Positions 1-6,567 of a stretch of DNA of 64,000 bases are shown one piece after another (within the stretch, counting starts at the first letter, position 1; every line of letters begins with the position of its first letter). Both the position numbers and the translations under genes were made by a program. The notes beneath the pieces were generated by a model. That model was not told where the DNA came from and did no database searches. It was given only the letters and a program-made list of their open reading frames with translations. This DNA is from Streptomyces halobius (lineage in GTDB: Bacteria; Actinomycetota; Actinomycetes; Streptomycetales; Streptomycetaceae): NCBI RefSeq assembly GCF_023277745.1, contig NZ_CP086322.1:8432001-8496000 (forward strand), read 5' to 3'.

Positions 1-178
1 GCCGGTCGCGGTGCCGGGAGACCAGATAGAGATAGCGTAGGCACTCGGTGACCTGGCGCTCCACGAACTCCCTTGGCGCATCGGTCTTTTCGGCGAAGTG
101 CTCCACCACCTCGGCGTGCAGCGCGGCTCCGAGCAGCGCTTTGAGGTCGTCGGCGGATATCCGCGGCTGACTGGTCAT
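1..178 (-). CDS. Partial conserved hypothetical protein, N-terminal 59 residues
   Basis: The ATG at 176-178 opens a frame that runs off the left edge of the window. The visible protein starts MTSQPRISADDLKALL and is mostly charged and helical, with no signal peptide or membrane segment. It lies 30 bp after the adenylating enzyme, on the same strand and in the order precursor, ligase, this gene. It is therefore probably the third gene of the RiPP-like operon. AGGAG-like bases precede the start. I do not recognise a family from this fragment, and the rest of the gene is needed to assign one. Confidence 0.7.
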   Translation of the reverse strand, partial: MTSQPRISADDLKALLGAALHAEVVEHFAEKTDAPREFVERQVTECLRYLYLVSRHRDR

Positions 179-210
179 GCTTCTCCTGTCCGGGGAAGTC
201 CGGGTGGGGT

Positions 211-1449
211 TCAGGCGTCCTTGGTGAGCCAGGCGTATTTCCCCGACTTGCCGATGGGGATATGCGTACGGTGATCCAGCCGGCAGCGCCGTCCGGTCAG
301 TTCCTCGATGCCGTGTTCCAGCGCGGCGGCCTCGCCCGGATCGACGGGCGCACCGTTGAACGTCGTATAGGCCAGCCGGGCTTCGGCGTCGCCCAGCAGC
401 TGCAACTGATGCACAAAGACGCGGGAGGACGCCTCGCCGACGCAACGGTCCAGGTCGCCCTGTGCGACCGGCCCCTGCGGCGAGTCGAGCAACTCCTTTT
501 CCCGGCCGCAGAATTGGGCGATCTTCTCGGGGTCGGGCGTGCCGTCCAGCGTGCGTACACAGTCCCCCGAGCGATACCGGATCAGCGGCATGTACGGATT
601 GCGCACGCTGGTGACGATGAGGTGGTAGATCGTGCTTTCCGGGGTGACCGGGAGAAGCTCCACGCTCATTTTGTCGAGATGCGGACGGTATCGGCCCCGC
701 CGGTCACTGAAGAACAGATAGCCGAGCTCGGTACTGCCGAACAGGTCGATGATCGGGCACGCGAAATGCTGTTCCAGGTAACGCCGGACGTTCACCGGAG
801 TGTATTCGTAGGCGTGGATGATGCTGGCGGGCGGCGTGAAGTCGTCCCACAAGCCGTACTCACCCACCTTCCGCAGCAGATGCGCCAGGTGATATCCGGA
901 ACAGTCGAGGTGGTACCAGCCGCGCGGATGCGCCTGCGCGGCCGTCCGGATCTCCTTGAGCATCCGCGCCACCTCATCGCGCTCCCAGAGCGCGGGATCG
1001 AGCCGCAGATTGACGTAGCAGGTACGTGCATCCAGCCACCGGTCGTCCAGCGTCGGAACCGCATCCGCTTCCGCACCGCGCTTCTTGGCATTCACCCGGG
1101 CCACATGTTCCGTCGCCAGCACAGTGGTCAGTGAAACGCGTCGGCAGCCGGCTTCCCACGTGTCGGCGATATCGGGGTGTTCGCGCCACAACTGGTAGTA
1201 GGAATTCAGCAGGAAATACGGGGGCCGGATGATCTGCATACGGGCGTGGTTGGTGCCCGTGGACAGCACGAACTCGGCCTCGCCGGAATCCAGCGCGGCC
1301 GCGAGCTTCGGCGTCATCCAGTTGTCGGGAAAGCCCCGGGCGATCTCCGGCTTGTCGAGGATCGGGAAGTGCCCGCGCTCCAGCGACTCACGGTAGATCG
1401 GAATGTCGCGGATCTGCTCGATGACCTCGGCGGTCGGCTGACCGTCCAT
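211..1449 (-). CDS. Adenylate-forming enzyme, PaaK / coenzyme F390 synthetase-like
   Basis: This 412-residue soluble enzyme should activate a carboxylate with ATP to an acyl-adenylate. The phosphate-binding loop is STGTNHARM near residue 64. The adenylation core is FGSTELGYLFF near 238, and the A8-type loop YRSGD near 293. Its length is slightly below the usual 430-450 of the phenylacetate-CoA ligase family. I chose ATG at 1449 because GAGGG lies four bases before it; the in-frame TTG at 1452 is too close to that site. It follows the GCIS-repeat precursor gene on the same strand, with a strong hairpin between them. By context it is the likely tailoring enzyme, acting on the peptide or attaching an acid to it. 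That role is inference. Confidence 0.85.
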   Translation of the reverse strand: MDGQPTAEVIEQIRDIPIYRESLERGHFPILDKPEIARGFPDNWMTPKLAAALDSGEAEFVLSTGTNHARMQIIRPPYFLLNSYYQLWREHPDIADTWEAGCRRVSLTTVLATEHVARVNAKKRGAEADAVPTLDDRWLDARTCYVNLRLDPALWERDEVARMLKEIRTAAQAHPRGWYHLDCSGYHLAHLLRKVGEYGLWDDFTPPASIIHAYEYTPVNVRRYLEQHFACPIIDLFGSTELGYLFFSDRRGRYRPHLDKMSVELLPVTPESTIYHLIVTSVRNPYMPLIRYRSGDCVRTLDGTPDPEKIAQFCGREKELLDSPQGPVAQGDLDRCVGEASSRVFVHQLQLLGDAEARLAYTTFNGAPVDPGEAAALEHGIEELTGRRCRLDHRTHIPIGKSGKYAWLTKDA

Positions 1450-1519
1450 CAATCCCTCATATGTGTTGGAAACCGGGCGCGTTCAGGGTCCGGGTGCGTT
1501 CAGGGTGCGCTGTGCCGGA

Positions 1520-1555
1520 AGCGGCCCGACGGCGGCAACACGCCGTCGGGCCGCT
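1520..1555 (-). terminator. Perfect 15-bp stem hairpin between precursor and ligase genes
   Basis: Bases 1520-1534 and 1541-1555 are exact reverse complements (AGCGGCCCGACGGCG arm) around a 6-base loop. There is no U-tract, as is usual for Streptomyces terminators. It lies 46 bp after the precursor stop and about 70 bp before the ligase start. It would act as a partial terminator or mRNA-stabilising hairpin, keeping precursor transcript in excess over enzyme transcript. Such an arrangement is common in RiPP operons. Confidence 0.85.
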
Positions 1556-1600
1556 CCCGTATGTTCACCGGCCGGCCATCGGCCGGTCAGCGGGCGACAG

Positions 1601-1756
1601 TCAGGAGATGCAGCCCGTCTTCTTGGCCACGCTGATGCATCCGGACTTCGGCGCGGCGCTGATGCAGCCGTCCTTCGCCGCCTGCTGCGCCGAGTTGGCG
1701 GCCAGCCAGCTCTGCCAGACGTTGTCCTGGGCCATCTTCTTGATGAGCTGCTCCAT
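1601..1756 (-). CDS. Putative RiPP precursor peptide with three GCIS repeats
   Basis: The gene encodes 51 residues. Residues 1-27 form a leader-like segment (MEQLIKKMAQDNVWQSW, then Ala/Gln-rich). Residues 28-51 hold three near-identical units, KDGCIS, KSGCIS and KTGCIS, spaced 9 residues apart; the last ends the protein exactly at its C-terminus. The start is fixed by AGGAGG seven bases before the ATG at 1756. A good promoter lies about 60 bp upstream and a perfect hairpin follows. The repeated short core with one Cys and one Ser per unit, small size and adjacent adenylating enzyme fit a multi-core RiPP precursor. I know no family with this core. A longer in-frame start at 1879 would run through the promoter and is rejected. 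Confidence 0.8.
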   Translation of the reverse strand: MEQLIKKMAQDNVWQSWLAANSAQQAAKDGCISAAPKSGCISVAKKTGCIS

Positions 1757-1818
1757 GTGGGACCTCCTGAAGAGTGTGGGGAGTGCGGCCGTGACCTGCG
1801 GTGATGCCGCACGCCACG

Positions 1819-1848
1819 AACGTAAAAGGCCGCTCAAGCCGATGTCAA
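1819..1848 (-). promoter_or_regulatory. Sigma-70-type promoter of the precursor operon
   Basis: On the minus strand TTGACA (1848-1843) is followed after 18 bases by TACGTT (1824-1819). This is close to the consensus for the main vegetative sigma factor. It lies about 60 bp before the precursor ATG, giving a short leader that carries the AGGAGG site. The surrounding stretch is less GC-rich than its neighbours. Confidence 0.7.
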
Positions 1849-1873
1849 CGAAAGGCAATCCGACCGAGACCCG

Positions 1874-1923
1874 GATCACGTTCCGTGCGCCAAAATTGGC
1901 GTGATCTCGACGGGATGATCACG
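1874..1923. promoter_or_regulatory. Cluster of GATCACG half-sites and a palindrome upstream of the precursor promoter
   Basis: GATCACG occurs at 1874-1880 and 1917-1923, and its reverse complement CGTGATC at 1900-1906. The first and second form a 33-bp inverted pair enclosing an inner palindrome CGCCAAAATTGGCG (1888-1901). The cluster begins 26 bp upstream of the -35 box, a position suited to an activator. The factor that binds it is unknown. Confidence 0.5.
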
Positions 1924-2302
1924 TGCGGGAACAAAATGACACGGGGTCAGTTGAGGGCGACATCAGTGCTCCCGGGCGGCCTTCGGCCGGATGCCGCACC
2001 GAGCGGGTCCGCAGGCCGGCGGCCGGTTGGCGGAACGACCGCCACCGGTTGACCGGTTGCAGGTCAACGGGCGCCTGACGGTCGCATTCCGCTCCTCACC
2101 GACGCGTTCAACAGCCGGCCCCGGCGCCCATACGCCGAATTCACCGCTAGAGGCAACCATGTGATCGCGGAACTGGCCACCCGTCGGACGCCGCTTTCTG
2201 CGGCCGTCGCCGTCGATGGCGGCCGCTGATCGTGGTGCCGACGCCCGCAGTATCCATTCCCCGGGAGGCCACCACGCCCTGCCCGGCGTCCACGCCCACC
2301 CC
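1924..2302. other. Intergenic region without a supported gene
   Basis: Between the upstream operator cluster of the peptide operon and the end of the UbiA gene I see no credible coding region. GGCGG-aacga-CCGCC at about 2033-2047 forms a small hairpin that may help end transcription of the UbiA gene. Confidence 0.5.
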
Positions 2303-3358
2303 TCACCCCACAACCACGCCGCCACCCAGCAACATCGCCACATCCACCCCCGCGACGACGACCGCCCCGCCGAACGGCGCCCTCGGCATGGCGCGGCCCA
2401 GCATCGCCCCACCGATCGCCACGGCCACCGACGCCACGACGGCAAGTGCTCCGGCGGTGCCGACCGGACCGGGCCGACCGAACGCCAGCAGCACCGTGGC
2501 CGCCACAAGCGGCACCGGCAGCAGCAGGCCCGACCGGAGCGCGCCCAGCCGCTGCGGCCAGCCGTGCACCCCCGTGGCCAAGTCCGCGGCGATGTCCGGC
2601 AGCACATTGGCCAAGTGCGCGCCGACCCCCAGCAGCGCGGCGGCGGCCACGATCCACGAGCCCGGCCACGGCTGCCCCGGAAGCCCCAGCGCGACAAAGG
2701 CCGGGAGCGACGCGAACCCCACGGCGTAGGGCAGCCAGGACAGCACGGTGGCCTTCAGACCCAGGTTGTACGCCCAGCCCGCGGCGACGCCCAGGAGATG
2801 GACCGCGCCCGCGAGCCACCCGTAGGCGAACGACAGCGGCAGACAGAGCGTCAGGCAGACGATGGCCGCGGCGCGTACCGACCCCGCGGACACCGCACCG
2901 GCCACCACCACCTTGGTACGCCGTCCGACGGCGGCATCGCGCGCCGCGTCGATCGCGTCATTGCTCCAGCCGATCGACAGTTGCCCCGCGAGCACCGCGG
3001 TGACCGCCAGCAGCGACCTCGCCCCGCTCTGCCCGGCGGCCACCGCCAGACCGCCCACCAGGAGACTCACCACCACGGTCGGCCCCGGGTGGCACGCCCT
3101 CAGCAACGGGCCCACCGCGCGGAGCGACGGCACACGGGGTGCCCGCCCGGCGGTGCCCGGCTGTTCCATCGCGCCTACGCACGGCAGTCCCGTGGAGGCC
3201 ACCTCCGCCTGCTGTTCCGTAGCGCCCGCATCCGGCTGGCGTTCCGTAGCGTCCACGTGCGGCAGTCCCGTGGAGGCCACATCCGCCCGCCGTTCCGTGG
3301 AGCCCGCATTCGGCTGCCGTTCCGTAGCGTCCGCATCCCGCCGTTCCTTGGCCTCCAC
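2303..3358 (-). CDS. UbiA family prenyltransferase
   Basis: This integral membrane protein of 351 residues should transfer a polyprenyl group from its diphosphate to an aromatic or related acceptor. Both Asp-rich Mg-diphosphate motifs are present: NDAIDAARD near residue 133 and NVLPDIAADL near 251. About eight hydrophobic segments surround them. The first 65 residues are hydrophilic and made of 26-residue repeats, encoded by a 78-bp tandem duplication, which is unusual for the family. An alternative start at Met64 (3169) would remove them. The gene is divergent from the type III PKS operon with 142 bp between starts. It may prenylate the resorcinol-type product made there, but the acceptor is not shown by the sequence. 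Confidence 0.85.
   Translation of the reverse strand: MEAKERRDADATERQPNAGSTERRADVASTGLPHVDATERQPDAGATEQQAEVASTGLPCVGAMEQPGTAGRAPRVPSLRAVGPLLRACHPGPTVVVSLLVGGLAVAAGQSGARSLLAVTAVLAGQLSIGWSNDAIDAARDAAVGRRTKVVVAGAVSAGSVRAAAIVCLTLCLPLSFAYGWLAGAVHLLGVAAGWAYNLGLKATVLSWLPYAVGFASLPAFVALGLPGQPWPGSWIVAAAALLGVGAHLANVLPDIAADLATGVHGWPQRLGALRSGLLLPVPLVAATVLLAFGRPGPVGTAGALAVVASVAVAIGGAMLGRAMPRAPFGGAVVVAGVDVAMLLGGGVVVG
3182..3337. repeat. 78-bp tandem repeat, two copies, in the UbiA N-terminus
   Basis: Copies at 3182-3259 and 3260-3337 share the CGGCAGTCCCGTGGAGGCCA opening and most other positions. The unit is a multiple of three, so it keeps frame and encodes 26-residue repeats (VASTGLP...DATERQP...). Within each unit GTTCCGTAGCG also recurs. 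Confidence 0.8.
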
Positions 3359-3500
3359 ACGATCATGCTAGGCGCGCGCTCGGCCGTCGGCCCCGCACCC
3401 GGCCTGCCGCCGGACGGGCGATTCGTCGGCGCCTCGGTGTCGCGCCGCAGCGCCCGCGGGCATCCCTGCAGGGTCCCCCCGTCCCCGACCACGGACCCAG

Positions 3501-4595
3501 ATGACCCGCATCGCCGCCGTCCATGGCGTCCTCGCCCCGCACCGGCACGCCCAACGAGAGATCACGGACATGGTCGCCCGGACCTGTCTGCCCGGCGGGA
3601 CCGACCGCGGGCTCCTCGACCGACTGCACGACCGGGCGGAGGTGACGTCCCGTCACACCGCCTTGCCGCTCGACCGCTATGCCGCACTGCACGACTTCGG
3701 CGCGGTCAACGACGCCTTCATCGCCGAGGCGGTGCGGCTCGGCACCGAGGTCGTCGGCGCGGCCCTGGACGCGGCCGGGCTCTCCCCGCGCGATGTCGAC
3801 CTGCTGATGTTCACCTCGGTGACGGGCCTCGCCACGCCGTCCATCGACGCCCGGCTCGTCGGGCGGCTCGGGATGCGTCCGGACGTCAAACGCCTGCCCG
3901 TCTTCGGCCTGGGGTGTGTGGCCGGCGCCGCGGGCCTCGCCCGGCTGCACGACTACCTGCTGGGCCGTCCCGACGATGTGGCCGTCCTGCTGTCGGTGGA
4001 GCTGTGCTCGCTGACCTTCCAGCGTGACGACGCGTCAACGGCCAATCTCATCGCCACCGCGCTGTTCGGGGACGGGGCCGCCGCCGTGGTCGCGTGCGGT
4101 GCCCGTCATACGGCTGGGGAGCGAGCGACGGCGGAGGAGAGGGCGCCGGCGGCGCCCGCCGGGCCGTATGTGGTCGCCACCCGCAGCCACCTCTATCCGG
4201 GCACCGAGCGGGTACTGGGCTGGGACATCACCGCCTCCGGCTTCCGCGTCGTGCTGGACGCCGGCGTCTCCGACCTCCTGCGCAAGAACCTCGCCGGTGA
4301 CGTCGACGCGTTCCTCACCGAGCACGGACTGCGCCGCGCGGACATCACGGCCTGGGTGTGCCATCCCGGCGGCCCGAAGGTGCTGGAAGCGGTGGCGGAA
4401 TCCCTCGATCTGCCGGACGGCGCGCTCGACCTCACGTGGCGTTCGCTGGCGCGGGTGGGCAACCTCTCGTCGGCGTCGGTCCTGCATGTCCTGCGCGACA
4501 CCCTGACCGAACGCCGCCCACCCGCCGGCACTCCGGGACTGCTGCTCGCCATGGGACCGGGGTTCTGCTCCGAGTTGGTCCTGCTGCGCTGGTAG
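3501..4595 (+). CDS. Type III polyketide synthase (alkylresorcinol/pyrone type)
   Basis: This 364-residue chalcone synthase-fold enzyme condenses a fatty acyl starter with malonyl- or methylmalonyl-CoA units. The catalytic triad is visible: Cys139 in FGLGCVAG, His288 in WVCHPGGPK and Asn321 in GNLSSASV. Residues 200-220 form an Ala/Glu-rich insertion absent from most relatives. The next two genes encode an ICMT-like methyltransferase and a flavin monooxygenase, the same order as SrsA-SrsB-SrsC for methylated, hydroxylated alkylresorcinols. A lipid resorcinol or quinone product is therefore likely. The divergent UbiA gene raises the possibility of a prenylated product. Chain length and cyclisation type cannot be read from sequence alone. 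Confidence 0.92.
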   Translation: MTRIAAVHGVLAPHRHAQREITDMVARTCLPGGTDRGLLDRLHDRAEVTSRHTALPLDRYAALHDFGAVNDAFIAEAVRLGTEVVGAALDAAGLSPRDVDLLMFTSVTGLATPSIDARLVGRLGMRPDVKRLPVFGLGCVAGAAGLARLHDYLLGRPDDVAVLLSVELCSLTFQRDDASTANLIATALFGDGAAAVVACGARHTAGERATAEERAPAAPAGPYVVATRSHLYPGTERVLGWDITASGFRVVLDAGVSDLLRKNLAGDVDAFLTEHGLRRADITAWVCHPGGPKVLEAVAESLDLPDGALDLTWRSLARVGNLSSASVLHVLRDTLTERRPPAGTPGLLLAMGPGFCSELVLLRW

Positions 4596-4792
4596 GGACG
4601 GAGAGGGGCACTGTGAGAAGCCGGGAGAGAGGCACCGCGAGACGCCGGGAGAGAGGAACCCCTGAGACACCGGGAGACACCGGGAGAGAGGGAAATGGAA
4701 ACAGGAAGGCATGGCCCCGGGAGCACGACGATGAGCACGGACGGGAGCACGGACGGGATGAGCATTGACGGGATGAGCACGGACGGGGCGTC
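4596..4792. repeat. Degenerate short direct repeats between PKS and methyltransferase genes
   Basis: The 197-bp gap inside an otherwise tightly packed operon consists of two repeat families. GCCGGGAGAGAGG-like units lie at about 4620-4690 and GAGCACGGACGGG-like units at about 4720-4787. No open frame here looks protein-like. The repeats probably arose by local duplication; they may space or attenuate translation of the downstream genes. Confidence 0.6.
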
Positions 4793-5350
4793 ATGATCTG
4801 GTACGCCGTGCTCGTCCTGGCCGTCGGCGCCGAGCGCCTCGCCGAGCTCCTCGTCGCACGCCGCAACGCCCGCTGGAGCCTGGCCCGTGGTGCCGTCGAG
4901 AGGGGACGCCGGCACTATCCGGTCATGGTGGCCCTGCACACCGGATGGCTCGTCGGCTGCCTGGTGGAGGTCTGGGCGGCAGAGCGGCCGTTCGACGCTC
5001 TTCTGGGGTGGACGATGACCGGGGTCGTGGCGGCGGCACAGGCGCTGCGCTGGTGGTGCGTCCATACGCTCGGACCCCGCTGGAACACCCGGGTCCTCGT
5101 CGTACCCGGACTTCCCCTGGTGAGCGCAGGTCCGTACCGCTGGATGAACCACCCCAACTATGTGGCCGTGGTGGCGGAAGGGCTCGCCCTGCCCCTCGTC
5201 CACGGTGCCTGGCTGACGGCGCTGCTCTTCGGCGTCCTCAATGCGGCGGTGCTCACCGTACGGATCCGCTGCGAGAATCAGGCGCTTGCCCCGGGACGCG
5301 CCCAGGGCGGCCGCGATCCCCTGCCCAACTCCCTGGGCCTGGGAGGGTGA
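4793..5350 (+). CDS. Isoprenylcysteine carboxyl methyltransferase family protein (SrsB-like)
   Basis: This membrane methyltransferase of 185 residues has about four hydrophobic segments. Its C-terminal signature includes GPYRWMNHPNYVAVV, the family's SAM-binding RHPxY-like motif, and a terminal RIRCENQAL helix. In SrsABC-type clusters the equivalent enzyme O-methylates the alkylresorcinol made by the type III PKS, and that role is inferred here. Its stop overlaps the start of the flavoprotein gene by four bases (GTGA), so the two are translationally coupled. The ribosome site before ATG 4793 is weak (GGGGCG). Confidence 0.88.
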   Translation: MIWYAVLVLAVGAERLAELLVARRNARWSLARGAVERGRRHYPVMVALHTGWLVGCLVEVWAAERPFDALLGWTMTGVVAAAQALRWWCVHTLGPRWNTRVLVVPGLPLVSAGPYRWMNHPNYVAVVAEGLALPLVHGAWLTALLFGVLNAAVLTVRIRCENQALAPGRAQGGRDPLPNSLGLGG

Positions 5351-6465
5351 TCGACCTGCTGGTGGTCGGCGGCGGCCCGGCCGGGCTGGGCGCCGCCATC
5401 CACGCGGCGCTCGCCGGTATGGAAGCGGTGGTCATCGAACCGCGCGCCGCTCCGGTGGACAAGGCGTGCGGCGAGGGCATCATGCCGGGCGGCGTGTGCG
5501 CCCTGACCGCGCTCGGTGTCGATCTCACCGGCGGGTATCCGCTGCGTGGCATCCGCTACGTCGACGGGCACCGGCACGCCGAGGCGTCCTTCCGGGCAGT
5601 GTCGGGCCTCGGCATGCGCCGCACCGCCCTGCACACCGCACTCTCCCGGCGGGCCGCCGAACTCGGCGTCGAAGTCCTGACCGGCAAGGTCGGCGAGGTA
5701 CGGCAGAGCGACGACTCGGTGACCGCCGCGGGCCTGCGGGCGCGCTGGCTGATCGCGGCGGACGGCCTGCACTCGCCCATCCGGCACGCCCTCGGCCTGG
5801 ACCTGCCCGTCCGCCGTCCCCGGCGCTACGGGCTGCGGCGGCACTACCGCGTGCGGCCGTGGACCGACTGTGTCGAAGTGCACTGGCCGGGGGAGGGGAC
5901 GCGGGCCGGGTCCGGCCCCGGGCGCGGAGCCCGGTCCGGCTCGGGGGCCGGGTACCGCTTCAGATCCTGGTACGGCTCCGGGGCCGGCTCCGGCCTCGGT
6001 GAGGTGTATGTGACGCCGGTCGGCGCGGAGCTGGTGGGCGTGGCCGTGCTCAGCAGCCATCGGCGAGGCTTTGACGCCCACTTGGCCGGTTTCCCCCGGC
6101 TGGCCCCCTTGCTGGACGGCCCGCCGGCCGGTCCGGTACGCGGCGCCGGTCCCCTCCGGCAGCGGGTCGCCCGCCGTACCGCGGGCCGGGTGCTGCTGGT
6201 GGGCGACGCGGCGGGCTATGTCGACGCGCTCACCGGCGAAGGCATCGCCCTCGCGCTGGCCTCGGCGGGAGCGGCCGTCCGCTGCCTGAAGGCGGGCCGG
6301 CCGCGTGCGTACGAGGGGGAGTGGCGACGGGCGACCCGCAGACACCGGCTGCTGACGGCGGGGCTGCTGCGGGTGGGCGGCAGTGCGGCCGGCGCCCGAC
6401 TGATCGTTCCGGCGGCGGCCAGGATGCCATCGGTCTTCGGGGCGGCGGTCCACGCCCTCCAATGA
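5347..6465 (+). CDS. FAD-dependent monooxygenase / geranylgeranyl reductase-like flavoprotein (SrsC-like)
   Basis: This 372-residue flavoprotein starts at GTG 5347, overlapping the methyltransferase stop. The N-terminal dinucleotide fold is VVGGGPAGLGAA. An AADG stretch and the flavin motif VGDAAGYVDALTGEGI near residue 280 complete the PHBH-like core. A Gly/Ser/Arg-rich insertion at about residues 180-215 is built from GSGxG repeats and is probably a surface loop grown by duplication. In the SrsABC pathway the corresponding enzyme hydroxylates the methylated resorcinol, which then oxidises to a quinone. This activity is inferred from gene order. The next gene is convergent and a terminator lies between. 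Confidence 0.87.
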   Translation: MIDLLVVGGGPAGLGAAIHAALAGMEAVVIEPRAAPVDKACGEGIMPGGVCALTALGVDLTGGYPLRGIRYVDGHRHAEASFRAVSGLGMRRTALHTALSRRAAELGVEVLTGKVGEVRQSDDSVTAAGLRARWLIAADGLHSPIRHALGLDLPVRRPRRYGLRRHYRVRPWTDCVEVHWPGEGTRAGSGPGRGARSGSGAGYRFRSWYGSGAGSGLGEVYVTPVGAELVGVAVLSSHRRGFDAHLAGFPRLAPLLDGPPAGPVRGAGPLRQRVARRTAGRVLLVGDAAGYVDALTGEGIALALASAGAAVRCLKAGRPRAYEGEWRRATRRHRLLTAGLLRVGGSAAGARLIVPAAARMPSVFGAAVHALQ

Positions 6466-6506
6466 CTGCTTCCCTCCTCGAAGGGAGGGGCTCCTGGCTC
6501 AGGCCG

Positions 6507-6531
6507 CCCGCTGAGGCAGCGCCTCAGCGGG
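6507..6531. terminator. Bidirectional terminator, 11-bp perfect stem
   Basis: CCCGCTGAGGC (6507-6517) pairs exactly with 6521-6531 around a three-base loop, between the convergent flavoprotein and SulP genes. A weaker CCCTCC/GGAGGG hairpin lies just before it at 6472-6489. Confidence 0.88.
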
Positions 6532-6567
6532 TCTTACGCCGTCAATACCAGCCGGTTCGGACCTGCC

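Noticed and set aside
1757..1879. Longer start for the GCIS precursor at 1879
   Set aside because: It would place the promoter boxes (1819-1848) inside the coding region and ignore the AGGAGG site before ATG 1756.
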